36,486 bases of DNA from the NCBI RefSeq assembly GCF_000264315.1, contig NZ_AJXU01000058.1, positions 1 through 36,486 of the forward strand, read 5' to 3'. This DNA comes from Rhodanobacter fulvus Jip2 (GTDB lineage: Bacteria > Pseudomonadota > Gammaproteobacteria > Xanthomonadales > Rhodanobacteraceae). Position 1 is the stretch's first letter. The number at the start of each line of letters is the position of its first letter. A program made the translations under genes and the position numbers. The notes beneath the pieces were generated by a model that worked only from the letters and a program-made list of their open reading frames with translations, did not search any database and was not told the origin of the DNA. Positions 9,007-18,086 of this stretch are shown piece after piece.

Positions 9007-11571
9007 TTGAAAGAACACACACCCTTCATGCGCCAATACCTCGCGGCCAAGGCCGAGCACCCGGACGTGCTGCTGTTCTTCCGCATGGGCGATTTCTACG
9101 AGCTGTTCTACGACGACGCACGCAAGGCGGCGCGGCTGCTGGACATCACACTGACCCAGCGCGGGCAATCCGCCGGTGCACCGATTCCGATGGCCGGCGT
9201 GCCGTACCACGCCGCGGAAAATTACCTGGCGCGGCTGGTGCGGCTGGGCGAGTCGGTGGCGATCTGCGAGCAGATGGGCGACCCGGCGCAGGCCAAGGGC
9301 ATCGTCGAGCGCAAGGTGGTGCGCATCATCACGCCGGGCACAGTGACCGATGCGGCGCTATTGGAGGATCGGCGCGACAACCTGTTGCTGGCCATCCACG
9401 CTGGTCACAACCACGCCTACGGCCTGGCCTGGGTCGACCTTTCCAGCGGCCGCTTCCTGCTCAGCGAAGTGCCCACCGCCGAAGCGCTGGCCGCCGAACT
9501 GGCGCGGCTGCAACCGGCCGAGACGCTGGTGTGCGAGGACGTGACCTGGCCGCGCATGGTCAGCACCCTGCCCGGCCTGCGCAAACGTCCACCGTGGCAT
9601 TTCGATGTGGATGCGGCGCGGCGCGAATTGAACCGCTTCTTCCGCACCAGCGGCCTCGGCGGCTTCGGCGTCGATGGCCTGCCGCTTGGCCTGGCCGCCG
9701 CCGGCTGCCTGCTCGGCTATATCGAGGAAACCCAGAAAAGCGCGCTGCCGCACCTCACCGGCATGGCGGTGGAAGCAGCCAGCGAAACCATCGCGCTGGA
9801 CGCCGCCACCCGGCGCAACCTGGAGCTGGACACCCACCCCAGCGGCCGCACCGAACACACCTTGCTGGGCGTGCTCGACGAAAGCGTGACGCCGATGGGC
9901 GCCCGCGCGCTGCGCCGCTGGCTGACCCGCCCGCTGCGCTCGCGCGACGTGTTGCGCCGTCGCCACCAGGCCATCGGCAGCTTGATCGACGGCCGCCGCC
10001 ACGAACCGCTGCGCGAACAACTGCGCGGCATCGGCGACCTGGAACGCATCCTGGCCCGGGTAGCGCTGCGTTCCGCGCGGCCACGCGACCTGTCCACCCT
10101 GCGCGATGGTCTGGCCACCGCGCCGCAGTTGCGCCAGCAGATCGCCGCGATGGACAGCCCACTGTTGCGCGACCTGATCGAACGCATCGGCGACCACGCG
10201 CAAACCGCCGACCTGCTCGCCCGCGCCATCGTGCCGCAACCGCCCGTACTGCAGCGCGACGGCGGCATCATCGCCGAGGGCTACGACGCCGAACTCGATG
10301 AACTGCGCCGGCTGTCCACCCACGCCGACCAGTACCTGGTGGAACTGGAAGAACGCGAAAAAGCCGCCAGCGGCATCGGCACGCTGAAGGTCGGCTACAA
10401 CCGCGTGCACGGCTATTACATCGAGATCAGCAAGGCGCAGTCGGACAAGGCGCCCACGCATTACACGCGGCGGCAGACCACCAAAAACGCCGAGCGCTAC
10501 ATCACCGAGGAGTTGAAGAACTTCGAGGACAAGGTGCTCTCGGCGAAGGAACGCTCGCTGATGCGCGAGCGCGCGCTGTACGAGGCGCTGCTCGACACCC
10601 TCACCGAAACGCTGGAACCACTGAAATCCGCCGCCGCGGCCATCGCCGAACTCGATGTGCTGGCCACGCTGGCCGAACGCGCCGAGGCCTTGGACTGGAG
10701 CGCCCCGCAGCTCACCGACGAACCCGGCATCGCGATCGAGCGCGGCCGTCATCCCGTCGTGGAAAAAGTACGCGACGAACCGTTCGAGCCGAACGACCTG
10801 ATCCTCGATGACAACCGCCGCATGCTGGTGATCACCGGCCCCAACATGGGCGGCAAAAGTACGTACATGCGGCAGAACGCGCTGATCGTGCTGCTGGCCC
10901 ACATCGGCAGCTATGTGCCCGCGACGCGCGCCGTGATCGGCCCGATCGACCGCATCTTCACCCGCATCGGCGCCGGCGACGACCTCTCGCGCGGCCAGTC
11001 CACCTTCATGGTGGAGATGAGCGAAACGGCCAACATCCTGCACAACGCCACGGAAAACAGCCTGGTGCTGATGGACGAGGTGGGCCGCGGCACCAGCACC
11101 TACGACGGCCTCTCGCTGGCCCGTGCCGCCGCCGTGCACCTGGGCCAGCACAGCCGCGCCTATACCTTGTTCGCCACGCATTATTTCGAGTTGACCGAAC
11201 TGGCCAGCACCTATCCCGGCATCGCCAACGTGCACCTGGACGCCGTGGAGTACGGTGAGCAACTGGTGTTCATGCATGCGGTGAAGGAAGGCCCCGCCAA
11301 CCGCAGCTTTGGCTTGCAAGTGGCGGCGCTGGCCGGGCTGCCGAAATCCGTGATCGCCGATGCGCGGCGTACGCTGGCGGAGCTGGAGCGAGGCATGCAT
11401 CAGCATGCTGGTTCGCCTGCGGCGGCGCCGGAGACTTCGCCGCAACTCGGGCTGTTCACGGCGGCGGCGCCGTCAGCGGTGGAGCGGGCGCTGGAGGAGA
11501 TCGATCCGGATGCCATGACGCCGCGCGAGGCGTTGGAGGCGTTGTATCGGTTGAAGTCGCTGTCGGATTGA
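9007..11571 (+). CDS. mutS: DNA mismatch repair protein MutS
   Basis: MutS recognises mismatches and recruits MutL. The open frame runs far upstream in the shadow of the previous gene. Homology begins at [20 protein letters not shown], so I start at the TTG at 9007 (854 aa); an ATG at 9028 is the alternative. The mismatch-reading [11 protein letters not shown] motif, which holds the Phe-x-Glu pair, is present. The connector and lever domains follow, then the ATPase with Walker [30 protein letters not shown] and [13 protein letters not shown]-terminal [23 protein letters not shown] dimerisation tail completes a full-length protein. Only a weak purine-rich stretch (AAAGAA) precedes the start. 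Confidence 0.96.
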   Translation: MKEHTPFMRQYLAAKAEHPDVLLFFRMGDFYELFYDDARKAARLLDITLTQRGQSAGAPIPMAGVPYHAAENYLARLVRLGESVAICEQMGDPAQAKGIVERKVVRIITPGTVTDAALLEDRRDNLLLAIHAGHNHAYGLAWVDLSSGRFLLSEVPTAEALAAELARLQPAETLVCEDVTWPRMVSTLPGLRKRPPWHFDVDAARRELNRFFRTSGLGGFGVDGLPLGLAAAGCLLGYIEETQKSALPHLTGMAVEAASETIALDAATRRNLELDTHPSGRTEHTLLGVLDESVTPMGARALRRWLTRPLRSRDVLRRRHQAIGSLIDGRRHEPLREQLRGIGDLERILARVALRSARPRDLSTLRDGLATAPQLRQQIAAMDSPLLRDLIERIGDHAQTADLLARAIVPQPPVLQRDGGIIAEGYDAELDELRRLSTHADQYLVELEEREKAASGIGTLKVGYNRVHGYYIEISKAQSDKAPTHYTRRQTTKNAERYITEELKNFEDKVLSAKERSLMRERALYEALLDTLTETLEPLKSAAAAIAELDVLATLAERAEALDWSAPQLTDEPGIAIERGRHPVVEKVRDEPFEPNDLILDDNRRMLVITGPNMGGKSTYMRQNALIVLLAHIGSYVPATRAVIGPIDRIFTRIGAGDDLSRGQSTFMVEMSETANILHNATENSLVLMDEVGRGTSTYDGLSLARAAAVHLGQHSRAYTLFATHYFELTELASTYPGIANVHLDAVEYGEQLVFMHAVKEGPANRSFGLQVAALAGLPKSVIADARRTLAELERGMHQHAGSPAAAPETSPQLGLFTAAAPSAVERALEEIDPDAMTPREALEALYRLKSLSD

Positions 11572-11585
11572 AGAGCGCCCTCTTC

Positions 11586-11751
11586 CGCCCTTCGGGCACC
11601 TTCTCCCGCAAGCGGGAGAAGGGAATCATCGAGTTTATTGGACGCTGTTGGCTGCACGCTCCGAATCAGCACGAGCCAGCAACGCATTCCGTCCGGGCAG
11701 CCAGCTCCCTTCTCCCGCTTCGCGGGAGAAGGTGCCCGACAGGGCGGATGA
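11586..11751. repeat. Inverted pair of dispersed palindromic elements
   Basis: Two copies of one roughly 46-bp element face each other between mutS and the Hsp15 gene. Each contains a hairpin, CCTTCTCCCGCaaGCGGGAGAAGG at 11599-11622 and CCTTCTCCCGC/GCGGGAGAAGG at 11708-11732, flanked by GCCCTTCGGGCACC-like sequence. They lie at the meeting point of two converging genes, so they can form terminator-like structures for both. Confidence 0.7.
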
Positions 11752-11771
11752 GGGCCGCTCTTCGCCCGACC

Positions 11772-12167
11772 TCACCGCCCATCCTTCATCCGCCGCAAAT
11801 CCTGCCGCGCATGCTTGTCCGGCCGCTTCAGCGGCCCGTTCATGCCAACCAGCCGGCGCTGTTCCCGCGCCGCCTCGCGCAGCGCCACGCTCGCCTCGGT
11901 CTCGCGATACCACGTCTGCGCCACCGCCGCCGGCCCACGCTTGTCGCCCAGCGCCAGCACATCCACTTCCAGCTTTTCCTCGCCGCGGGTGATCTTCAGG
12001 CGGTCGCCCGCGTGCAGCATCCGGGCCGGTTTGCAGCCGGCGTCGTTGACGTGGATCTTGCCACCGTCGATGGCCTGCTTGGCCAGGCTGCGGGTCTTGA
12101 AGAAGCGCGCGGCCCATAGCCACACGTCCACGCGCACTTCGGTCATCGGGGCTTGCGGGGAATTCAT
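11772..12167 (-). CDS. hslR: RNA-binding S4-domain protein, Hsp15/HslR-like
   Basis: Hsp15 binds stalled 50S subunits carrying peptidyl-tRNA and helps recycle them. The 131-aa protein has an N-terminal S4 domain: RVDVWLWAARFFKTRSLAKQAIDGGKIHVNDAGCKPARMLHAGDRL (seen in consecutive parts). A basic C-terminal region (REQRRLVGMNGPLKRPDKHARQDLRR) follows. A start at 12146 (MTEVRVDVWLW) is equally possible because neither ATG has a clear ribosome binding site. It is encoded convergent with mutS and divergent from phoH. The family is heat-inducible in Escherichia coli, but I see no obvious sigma-32 promoter. Confidence 0.87.
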   Translation of the reverse strand: MNSPQAPMTEVRVDVWLWAARFFKTRSLAKQAIDGGKIHVNDAGCKPARMLHAGDRLKITRGEEKLEVDVLALGDKRGPAAVAQTWYRETEASVALREAAREQRRLVGMNGPLKRPDKHARQDLRRMKDGR

Positions 12168-12280
12168 GTCGTCATTGTGCGGCGTTCCGCGATCACCGCA
12201 ACCGCCACGCTTCTCGACGGCGCCGCCACGCGCATCAGTTATCCTGACCGCCCCTTTTCCGCGGCTACGTATCGCCCGAC

Positions 12281-13264
12281 ATGACCAACGGCCTCAACCA
12301 GCGCGATTTCACCCTCGATCCCGAAGACAACGCCCGACTGGCCAACCTGTCCGGCCCGTTCGACGAGCACCTGCGCCAGATCGAATTGCGCCTGGGCGTG
12401 GAGATCAATCATCGCGGCAGCATCTTCCAGGTCATCGGCGATGACGCGGCCAGCCGCGCCGCGGAGAAAGTACTGCGCGCGCTGTACGCCTGCACCGAGG
12501 ACGAGTCGCTGACCGGCGCCCGCATCAACCTGCACCTGGCCGAATCGGGCGTCGATGCGATCACCGCCGACGTGGCGGAAAACACGCCCGAAGTGCTGAT
12601 CAAGGTGAAACGCGGCCTGATCAAGGGCCGCGGCGCCAACCAGGAACGCTACTTGCACGCCATCGCCACGCACGACATCAATTTCGGCGTGGGCCCGGCC
12701 GGCACCGGCAAGACCTACCTGGCGGTGGCCAGCGCGGTCGAGGCGCTGGAGGCCAATCGGGTGCAGCGCCTGCTGCTGGTGCGTCCGGCAGTCGAGGCCG
12801 GTGAAAAACTGGGCTTTTTGCCGGGTGACCTGTCGCAGAAGGTCGATCCCTACCTGCGCCCGCTGTACGACGCGCTGTACGAAATGCTGGGTTTCGAGCG
12901 GGTGGCCAAACTGATCGAGCGCAACGTGATCGAGATCGCCCCGCTGGCCTATATGCGCGGGCGCACCCTCAACGATTCGTACGTGATCCTGGACGAAGCG
13001 CAGAACACCACCGTCGAGCAGATGAAGATGTTCCTTACCCGCATCGGCTTCGGCACGGTGGCGGTGATCACCGGCGACGTCACCCAGGTCGACCTGCCGC
13101 GCCAGACCAAGTCCGGTCTGCGCCAGGCGGTGGAAGTGCTGCGCGACGTCAACGGCATCAGCTTCACCTTCTTCACCTCGCGCGACGTGGTGCGCCATCC
13201 GCTGGTGGCGAAAATCGTGCGTGCCTACGAGGCGTTCGAACAAAAGGATGGGGACAGCGAATGA
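12281..13264 (+). CDS. ybeZ: PhoH-family ATPase (YbeZ)
   Basis: This is a PhoH-like P-loop ATPase, which in E. coli partners with YbeY in rRNA processing. The 327-aa protein has Walker A GPAGTGKT at residues 138-145, the [19 protein letters not shown] segment, Walker B VILDEAQN near 235-242 and the GDVTQVDLP sensor motif. The N-terminal 120 residues contain a KH-like region typical of YbeZ. Its stop overlaps the ybeY start (ATGA), so translation is coupled. It begins the ybeZ-ybeY-corC group. The usual miaB neighbour is not upstream; a divergent Hsp15-like gene is there instead. Confidence 0.95.
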   Translation: MTNGLNQRDFTLDPEDNARLANLSGPFDEHLRQIELRLGVEINHRGSIFQVIGDDAASRAAEKVLRALYACTEDESLTGARINLHLAESGVDAITADVAENTPEVLIKVKRGLIKGRGANQERYLHAIATHDINFGVGPAGTGKTYLAVASAVEALEANRVQRLLLVRPAVEAGEKLGFLPGDLSQKVDPYLRPLYDALYEMLGFERVAKLIERNVIEIAPLAYMRGRTLNDSYVILDEAQNTTVEQMKMFLTRIGFGTVAVITGDVTQVDLPRQTKSGLRQAVEVLRDVNGISFTFFTSRDVVRHPLVAKIVRAYEAFEQKDGDSE

Positions 13265-13821
13265 GCCGCCGTGCCGCTGTGGGAGCGACTTCAGTCGCGA
13301 TGGCTCGCAAGCCAGAAGCATCGCGACTGAAGTCGCTCCCACAAGTCGCGCTGGAACCTGCGCAAGTACATGTGGGTTATGCGGTACCGCGCGCGGGCGT
13401 GCCCGCGGCGGCCAGCTTTCGGCGTTGGGTGGCGGCGGCGTTGCGCGGCGCACGGCGGCGCAAGCCGGCCGAGCTGTCGATCCGCATCGTCGACACGGAC
13501 GAAGGCCGCGCGCTGAACCGCGACTACCGCGGCAAGGATTACGCCACCAACGTGCTGTCATTCCCCGCCGATTTGCCGCCGGGCGTGGCACTGCCACTGA
13601 TCGGCGACCTGGCGATCTGCGCGCCGGTGGTGGCGCGCGAAGCGGCCGAACAGGGCAAGCCGCCGCGCGACCATTGGGCGCACCTCACCGTGCATGGCGT
13701 GTTGCATCTGCTGGGCCACGACCACATCGAGGAGGCGCAGGCCGAGGCCATGGAGGCGCTGGAAACCCGCATCCTGGCGGGCCTGGGCATCCGCGATCCC
13801 TACACCCCCGTTCAGGGATAA
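13261..13821 (+). CDS. ybeY: Endoribonuclease/rRNA maturation factor YbeY with REP-derived N-terminal insert
   Basis: YbeY is a metal-dependent RNase for 16S rRNA 3' maturation and ribosome quality control. The zinc-binding motif [11 protein letters not shown] is at residues 145-155, and [17 protein letters not shown] and GDLAIC are conserved. The protein is 186 aa against about 155 in E. coli. The surplus is N-terminal: residues about 7-28 are the translation of a complete REP palindrome pair (13278-13343), in frame and without stops. Normal homology resumes at VHVGYAV. Translation could also start at the ATG at 13300, inside the first REP arm. The 4-bp overlap with ybeZ favours the start given. 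Confidence 0.93.
   Translation: MSRRAAVGATSVAMARKPEASRLKSLPQVALEPAQVHVGYAVPRAGVPAAASFRRWVAAALRGARRRKPAELSIRIVDTDEGRALNRDYRGKDYATNVLSFPADLPPGVALPLIGDLAICAPVVAREAAEQGKPPRDHWAHLTVHGVLHLLGHDHIEEAQAEAMEALETRILAGLGIRDPYTPVQG
13278..13343. repeat. REP pair (BIME) inside ybeY
   Basis: The 25-bp arms 13278-13302 (beginning TGTGGGAGCGACTTCAGTCG) and 13319-13343 are perfect inverted complements separated by 16 bp. The same REP sequence recurs around the RAYT transposase pseudogene. Here it lies wholly inside the ybeY reading frame and encodes VGATSVAM and RLKSLPQ. Confidence 0.95.
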
Positions 13822-13831
13822 TCGATGGAAG

Positions 13832-13916
13832 GCCGTCATTCCAGCGAAAGCTGGAATCCAGTGCCTTAGCTTCAGGTGTGGAGTCGCTGGATCCCAGCTT
13901 TCGCTGGGATGACGGC
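13832..13916. repeat. Inverted repeat downstream of ybeY
   Basis: Arms 13832-13861 (GCCGTCATTCCAGCGAAAGC onward) and 13887-13916 are near-perfect inverted complements of 30 bp, each with an internal CCAGCGAAAGCTGG-type hairpin. This matches a widespread proteobacterial intergenic palindrome. It separates ybeY from corC and may terminate or attenuate the transcript. Confidence 0.8.
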
Positions 13917-14017
13917 TAAAAAGGGGAGGCGTCGGGAATGCCTGGCCACCTGAACCATCGAAAATTTTCCGCTAGAATCGGCCTTCCGCCCGTTTTCGGG
14001 CTGAATTCAAACGAGTA

Positions 14018-14863
14018 ATGAACGACGACCCTGGTAGTACCAGCGGCCCGGCCCACCGTACCTGGTGGGATCGACTGGGCCATCTTTTTTCCGGCGAAGC
14101 CCGCAACCGCGACGAACTGCTCGACGAACTGCGCGCCGCCCAGACCAACGGATTGCTTTCCGTTGACACCCTCACCATGGTCGAGGGTGCGATCAAGGTC
14201 ACCGAACTGAGCGTGGACGATGTGATGGTGCCGCGCGCGCAGATCGTGATGATCGCCGCCGAATCCACCCTCCCCGACATCCTTGCCGCCGTGGTCGAAT
14301 CGGGCCACTCGCGCTTCCCCGTGCATGGCGAGGACAAGGACGAAATCCTGGGCATCCTGCTGGCCAAGGATCTGCTGAAATTCTTCGGCAACGGCACCGA
14401 TTTCGACATCCGCGCCATCCTGCGCCCCGCCGTGCTGATTCCCGAATCGATGCGGTTGAACGTGCTTCTCGCCGAGTTCCGGCTGTCGCGCAACCACATG
14501 GCGCTGGTGGTGAACGAGTACGGCGGCGTGGCCGGGCTGATCACCATCGAGGACGTGCTGGAACAGATCGTGGGCGAGATCGACGACGAACACGACGACG
14601 AGGAAGAACCCGTCCTCATGTACGCCCAACCCGGCGGCGACTGGCTGGTGAGCGCACTGACCCCGATCGAGGATTTCAACGAGCAGACCGGCGCCGCGTT
14701 CTCCGACGAGGAGTACGACACCGTCGGCGGCCTGGTCACCTCCGAGTTCGGTCACCTGCCGGAAGTGGACGAGGAAGTGGCCATCGACGATTACCTGTTC
14801 CACGTCACCCAGGCCGATGACCGCCGCGTGCAGCAGTTCCGCGTCATCCGCCAGGCCGAGTGA
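14018..14863 (+). CDS. corC: CorC/HlyC-family CBS-domain protein (YbeX)
   Basis: This is a soluble CBS-pair protein linked to magnesium/cobalt efflux and ribosome biology. The 281-aa protein opens with a short basic region. It then shows LSVDDVMVPRAQIVMI, VVESGHSRFPVHGEDKDEILGILLAKDLL (in parts) and NHMALVVNEYGGVAGLITIEDVLEQIVGEI, the hallmark of the two CBS motifs. The C-terminal CorC_HlyC domain has EEYDTVGGLV and FGHLPEVDE. There are no membrane segments, as in enteric CorC. It follows ybeY after a palindromic element. lnt would come next in the enteric operon, but here a DUF4105 protein does. Confidence 0.94.
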   Translation: MNDDPGSTSGPAHRTWWDRLGHLFSGEARNRDELLDELRAAQTNGLLSVDTLTMVEGAIKVTELSVDDVMVPRAQIVMIAAESTLPDILAAVVESGHSRFPVHGEDKDEILGILLAKDLLKFFGNGTDFDIRAILRPAVLIPESMRLNVLLAEFRLSRNHMALVVNEYGGVAGLITIEDVLEQIVGEIDDEHDDEEEPVLMYAQPGGDWLVSALTPIEDFNEQTGAAFSDEEYDTVGGLVTSEFGHLPEVDEEVAIDDYLFHVTQADDRRVQQFRVIRQAE

Positions 14864-14883
14864 ATTCCTGCAGGCGCCGCCCC

Positions 14884-14955
14884 TGTGGGAGCGGCTTCAG
14901 TCGCGATGCTCTTGCCGGATCAGCGAAAAGCATCGCGACTGAAGTCGCTCCCACA
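14884..14955. repeat. REP pair between corC and the DUF4105 gene
   Basis: Two inverted 25-bp REP arms, 14884-14908 and 14931-14955, flank a 22-bp spacer. The first arm has one change from the ybeY copy (GCGGCTTCAG). It lies within the 127 bp separating corC from the next gene. Confidence 0.93.
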
Positions 14956-14990
14956 AGTATCGCCTCATCTATAGCTACCGGAACCACGCG

Positions 14991-16202
14991 ATGACACCCC
15001 TGCGCCACATCACCCTCGCGCTCTTCATCGCCATGTCGTGGCTGCTGGCCTCGCCCACCCACGCCAGCGTCGCCAACGCCCCGGCGGCCAATCTGGAGAT
15101 CGCGCTGGTCACCTACGGCCCGGGCGAAACCTACTGGGAGCGCTTCGGCCACGACGCGCTGCAGGTACGCGACACGGTCTCGGGTGAGTCGGTCAATTTC
15201 AATTACGGCGAGTTCGATTTCGACCAGGAAAATTTCTTCCTGAACTTCGCCCGCGGCCGCATGAACTACATGATGGGCGCGGCGTTCAGCGACATCGACG
15301 AAAGCTATTACATCGAAACCGGCCGCTCGATCACCCGCCAGCGCCTGGCGCTGACAACGGCGCAGGCCGGTGCACTGCGCGATTTCCTGCTGTGGAACCT
15401 GCGCCCGGAAAACCGCCACTACGGCTACGACTACTACATCGACAACTGCGCCACGCGGGTACGCGATGCGCTGAATCGGGCACTGGGTGGCGCGTTGAAA
15501 GCGCAGCTGGCGGCGCGCCCCGGTGGCATGACCTACCGCCAACAAACGCTGCGCCTGATGAGCAACCAGCCCGCGCTGATGCTGGTGCTCGACCTGGGCC
15601 TGGGGCCGTACGCCGATCACCCGCTGACGCTGTGGCAGGAGAGCTTCATACCGATGGTGTTCCAGCGCGCCGTCGAAAACGTGCGCATCGGCGACGGCAA
15701 GGGTGGCTGGCAACCGCTGGTGTCGGACAGCCGCATCGTGTCGGCGAACCGCCTCGACACACCACCGGCCAGCGCGCCCGACCTGCGCGGGCCGCTGGCG
15801 CTGGCGGGCTTGGCTATCGCCGCGCTGATGCTGCTGGCGCGACGTTTCTGGCCCACCGGATTCACCCTGCTGGGGATGCTCTACGCGCTGGCCGCCGGAT
15901 TCGTGGGGTGGGTGTTGCTGGTGTTGTGGACGCTGACCGCGCACCACTCGGCCTGGGCCAACGCCAACCTGCTGCTGTTCAATCCGCTGGCCTGGCTGCT
16001 GTTGCCTTCGCTGTGGCGTGCGCGCCGTGGAATAACCCCATCGCGTTTCATCGACGGCGTGATCGCGATGCAACTGCTGGCCACGATCGTCGCGGTCGTG
16101 CTGCACCTGCTACCCGGCGTGGTGCAGCAGAACCAGCCCTGGCTGCTGTTTGCGCTGCCGATCTGGCTGATGCTGGCCTGGCGTCTGCGCCGTCCCGTCT
16201 GA
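14991..16202 (+). CDS. DUF4105/Lnb_N-domain membrane protein, candidate lipoprotein N-acyltransferase
   Basis: The 403-aa protein starts with a hydrophobic signal (ALFIAMSWLLASPTHA). A periplasmic domain of the DUF4105/Lnb_N family follows, and then four or five membrane segments between about residue 265 and the C-terminus. The periplasmic domain has two hallmark segments, ERFGHDALQV (His54) and DYYIDNCATRVRDAL (Cys153). These fit a cysteine-histidine active site of a permuted NlpC/papain-like fold. Family knowledge links this domain to Lnb, the alternative lipoprotein N-acyltransferase described in Bacteroidota. The gene occupies the position after corC where lnt is normally found, which supports a lipoprotein-modifying role. 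That role is inference; other DUF4105 proteins have no known function. Confidence 0.8.
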   Translation: MTPLRHITLALFIAMSWLLASPTHASVANAPAANLEIALVTYGPGETYWERFGHDALQVRDTVSGESVNFNYGEFDFDQENFFLNFARGRMNYMMGAAFSDIDESYYIETGRSITRQRLALTTAQAGALRDFLLWNLRPENRHYGYDYYIDNCATRVRDALNRALGGALKAQLAARPGGMTYRQQTLRLMSNQPALMLVLDLGLGPYADHPLTLWQESFIPMVFQRAVENVRIGDGKGGWQPLVSDSRIVSANRLDTPPASAPDLRGPLALAGLAIAALMLLARRFWPTGFTLLGMLYALAAGFVGWVLLVLWTLTAHHSAWANANLLLFNPLAWLLLPSLWRARRGITPSRFIDGVIAMQLLATIVAVVLHLLPGVVQQNQPWLLFALPIWLMLAWRLRRPV

Positions 16203-16245
16203 ACGTTTCATTGCCCCACCTGGAGCAGCGGGGCATCATGCGTCG

Positions 16246-17262
16246 ATGAACCTCGCCACGCCGCCCGTTGCCCCGTCCACGCCGCCCGACCAGCAAGTGG
16301 TCAACTGCATCGCCTATCGGCGCGATGGCCAACGCATCGGCGAGATCACGCTGGATGAAATCAGCGACGTGCTGGCGCAGCCCGACACCTTCGTCTGGGT
16401 TGGCTTGTATGAGCCCGATGAAACGCTGCTGGAAAAAATGCAGGAGGAGTTCGGCCTGCACGACCTGGCCATCGAGGACGCGCACAACGCGCATCAGCGC
16501 ACCAAGCTGGAAACCTATGGCGACTCGCTGTTTCTGGTGGTGCAGACCGCCCAGCTCACAGGCGGTGAGCTGACCTTCGGCGAAACGCATATCTTTCTCG
16601 GCCCGCGCTACCTGGTGACCGTGCGGCACGGCGCATCGATGTCGTACGCGCCCGCGCGTCGCACCTGCGAGCACACCCCCGAACTGCTGGCACTCGGGCC
16701 CAGCTACGGTCTCTACAGCGTGCTCGACTTCATCGTCGACAACCTGCTGCCGATCGTGCGCGACTTTCGCGAAGAGCTGCAGCAACTGGAACAGGACATC
16801 TTCGCCGAAACCTTCAAGCGCACCACCGTGCGGCGCCTGTACGACATGCAACGCGACCTGATGACCCTGCGCCTGGCGGTGGCACCGCTGCAGGACATCA
16901 TCAGCCAGCTGGTGCGACTGCACCCCAACCTCATTCCCGACAAGCTGCGCGCCTATTTCCGCGACGTCTACGACCACGTATTCCGCGTCAACGAATCGAT
17001 CAGCGCCATGCGCGAAATGCTCAGCGCCGCCATCAACGTCAACCTCTCGCTGGTCACCTTCGGCCAGAACGAGGTCATGAAAAAACTCGCCGGCTGGGCC
17101 GCCATGCTGGCCGCGCCCACCCTGCTCACCAGCTGGTACGGCATGAACTTCACCCACATGCCCGAACTCAGCCGACCCTGGGCCTACCCCGCCATCATCG
17201 TGGTCATGGGCTGCATCGTGGGCGGCATCTATGTGGGGTTGAAGCGGGCGAAGTGGTTGTAG
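16246..17262 (+). CDS. corA: Magnesium/cobalt transporter CorA
   Basis: CorA is a pentameric inner-membrane channel for Mg2+ and Co2+. The 338-aa protein has a soluble N-terminal domain (VVNCIAYRRDGQRIGEITLDE). A long helical stalk follows, including RLYDMQRDLMTLRLAVAPLQDI and VNESISAMREMLSAAINVNLS (each in part). Two C-terminal membrane helices come last. The selectivity signature YGMNF has Gly-Met-Asn at 299-301, between the helices, and the basic tail KRAKWL is typical. It lies 43 bp downstream of the DUF4105 gene in the same direction. corC, whose product is functionally tied to CorA in Salmonella, is only two genes upstream. Confidence 0.96.
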   Translation: MNLATPPVAPSTPPDQQVVNCIAYRRDGQRIGEITLDEISDVLAQPDTFVWVGLYEPDETLLEKMQEEFGLHDLAIEDAHNAHQRTKLETYGDSLFLVVQTAQLTGGELTFGETHIFLGPRYLVTVRHGASMSYAPARRTCEHTPELLALGPSYGLYSVLDFIVDNLLPIVRDFREELQQLEQDIFAETFKRTTVRRLYDMQRDLMTLRLAVAPLQDIISQLVRLHPNLIPDKLRAYFRDVYDHVFRVNESISAMREMLSAAINVNLSLVTFGQNEVMKKLAGWAAMLAAPTLLTSWYGMNFTHMPELSRPWAYPAIIVVMGCIVGGIYVGLKRAKWL

Positions 17263-17272
17263 GGGACAGGGT

Positions 17273-17385
17273 TGTGGGAGCGGCTTCAGCCGCGATGCTT
17301 TGTTTTGAAGCTTCGATGCAAGGGCATCGCGACTGAAGTCGCTCCCACAAGGTCTCGGCCTGTGGGAGCGACTTCAGTCGCGATG
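17273..17385. repeat. REP cluster upstream of the RAYT gene
   Basis: This cluster has three 25-bp REP arms: 17273-17297 (plus), 17325-17349 (inverted) and 17361-17385 (plus). The first two form a pair with a 27-bp spacer, and the third is single. The cluster follows corA directly and leads into the RAYT pseudogene, an arrangement typical of RAYT loci. Confidence 0.93.
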
Positions 17386-17470
17386 CCCTACCCGCAAAAC
17401 CGCCAACAGCCACAAGCCTCTCAGCAAGCCGCGCAAGACGGCATGCTCGTCCATGGTGCAGATTTGCCCC

Positions 17471-17948
17471 ATGCCAACCTTTCCCATCTCAGGCTCCTTC
17501 CATCTGCGCCGTGGCCGCCGATCCATACCAAGCCAGCTCTACTTGGTCACCACTATCACGCCGCAATGCAAGCCCCACTTTCTCAACACCGAGCCCGCCC
17601 GAACAACCGTGCGCAGCATGTCGTCGGTGGATCTGTGGTTTCCAAGCCACTGCCTGTGTTGGGTATTGATGCCCGACCACTGGCACGGCTTGATCGAGTT
17701 AGGCGCAGGCAAGAGCCTGTCGTCGACCATGCAGCGCGTCAAAGGCGCCACGGCGCGCATCGTCGGCCAAAGCTGCACATTCGACGGATCGCTCTGGGAC
17801 AAGGGGTTTCACGACCGCCCTGCGTCGAGACGAATCCATCGAAAAGGCGGCCCGCTACATCATCGCCAATCCGGTGCGGGCCGGGTTGGTGGGAGACCCC
17901 ATGGATTATCCCTATTGGGATGCCTGGTTCCTTGATGGCGAATCCTGA
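17471..17948 (+). pseudogene. REP-associated tyrosine transposase (RAYT), frameshifted
   Basis: RAYTs are single-copy relatives of IS200/IS605 transposases that process REP palindromes. The N-terminal frame reads GSFHLRRGRRSIPSQLYLVTTITP, in part, and contains the HUH-type pair in LMPDHWHGLIEL, then QRVKGATARIVG and LWDKGFHDR. At about 17816 the frame breaks. The expected continuation (ALRRDESIEKAARYIIANPV, then RAGLV and DYPYWDAW) is intact in the frame starting at 17817 and ends at a TGA at 17946-17948. A 2-nt loss or 1-nt gain in the GACCGCCCTG stretch explains this. The conserved tyrosine of the RYIIANPV block, probably catalytic, lies beyond the break, so the product is presumably inactive. 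An ATG at 17453 is an alternative start. Confidence 0.87.
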
Positions 17949-17977
17949 GGCTGATCTGCTGTGTCCCGGGGGGCTTC

Positions 17978-18055
17978 TGTGGGAGCGACTTCAGTCGCGA
18001 TGCTCTTGTTTTGGAGCTCCAAAGCAGAAGCATCGCGACTGAAGTCGCTCCCACA
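17978..18055. repeat. REP pair downstream of the RAYT gene
   Basis: Inverted REP arms 17978-18002 and 18031-18055 have a 28-bp spacer. They lie between the RAYT pseudogene and the convergent peptidase gene, so REPs bracket the transposase on both sides. Confidence 0.94.
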
Positions 18056-18086
18056 ACCCGCACCCACAGATGTCTCTACCCCGCGA

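Noticed and set aside
9358..11445. A 695-codon minus-strand open frame opposite mutS
   Set aside because: It mirrors the conserved mutS sequence, has no recognisable family features and is low in complexity.
17273..18055. Repeated palindromes as a CRISPR array
   Set aside because: Repeats alternate in orientation, spacing is irregular and there are no cas genes; they match REP elements with a RAYT gene.
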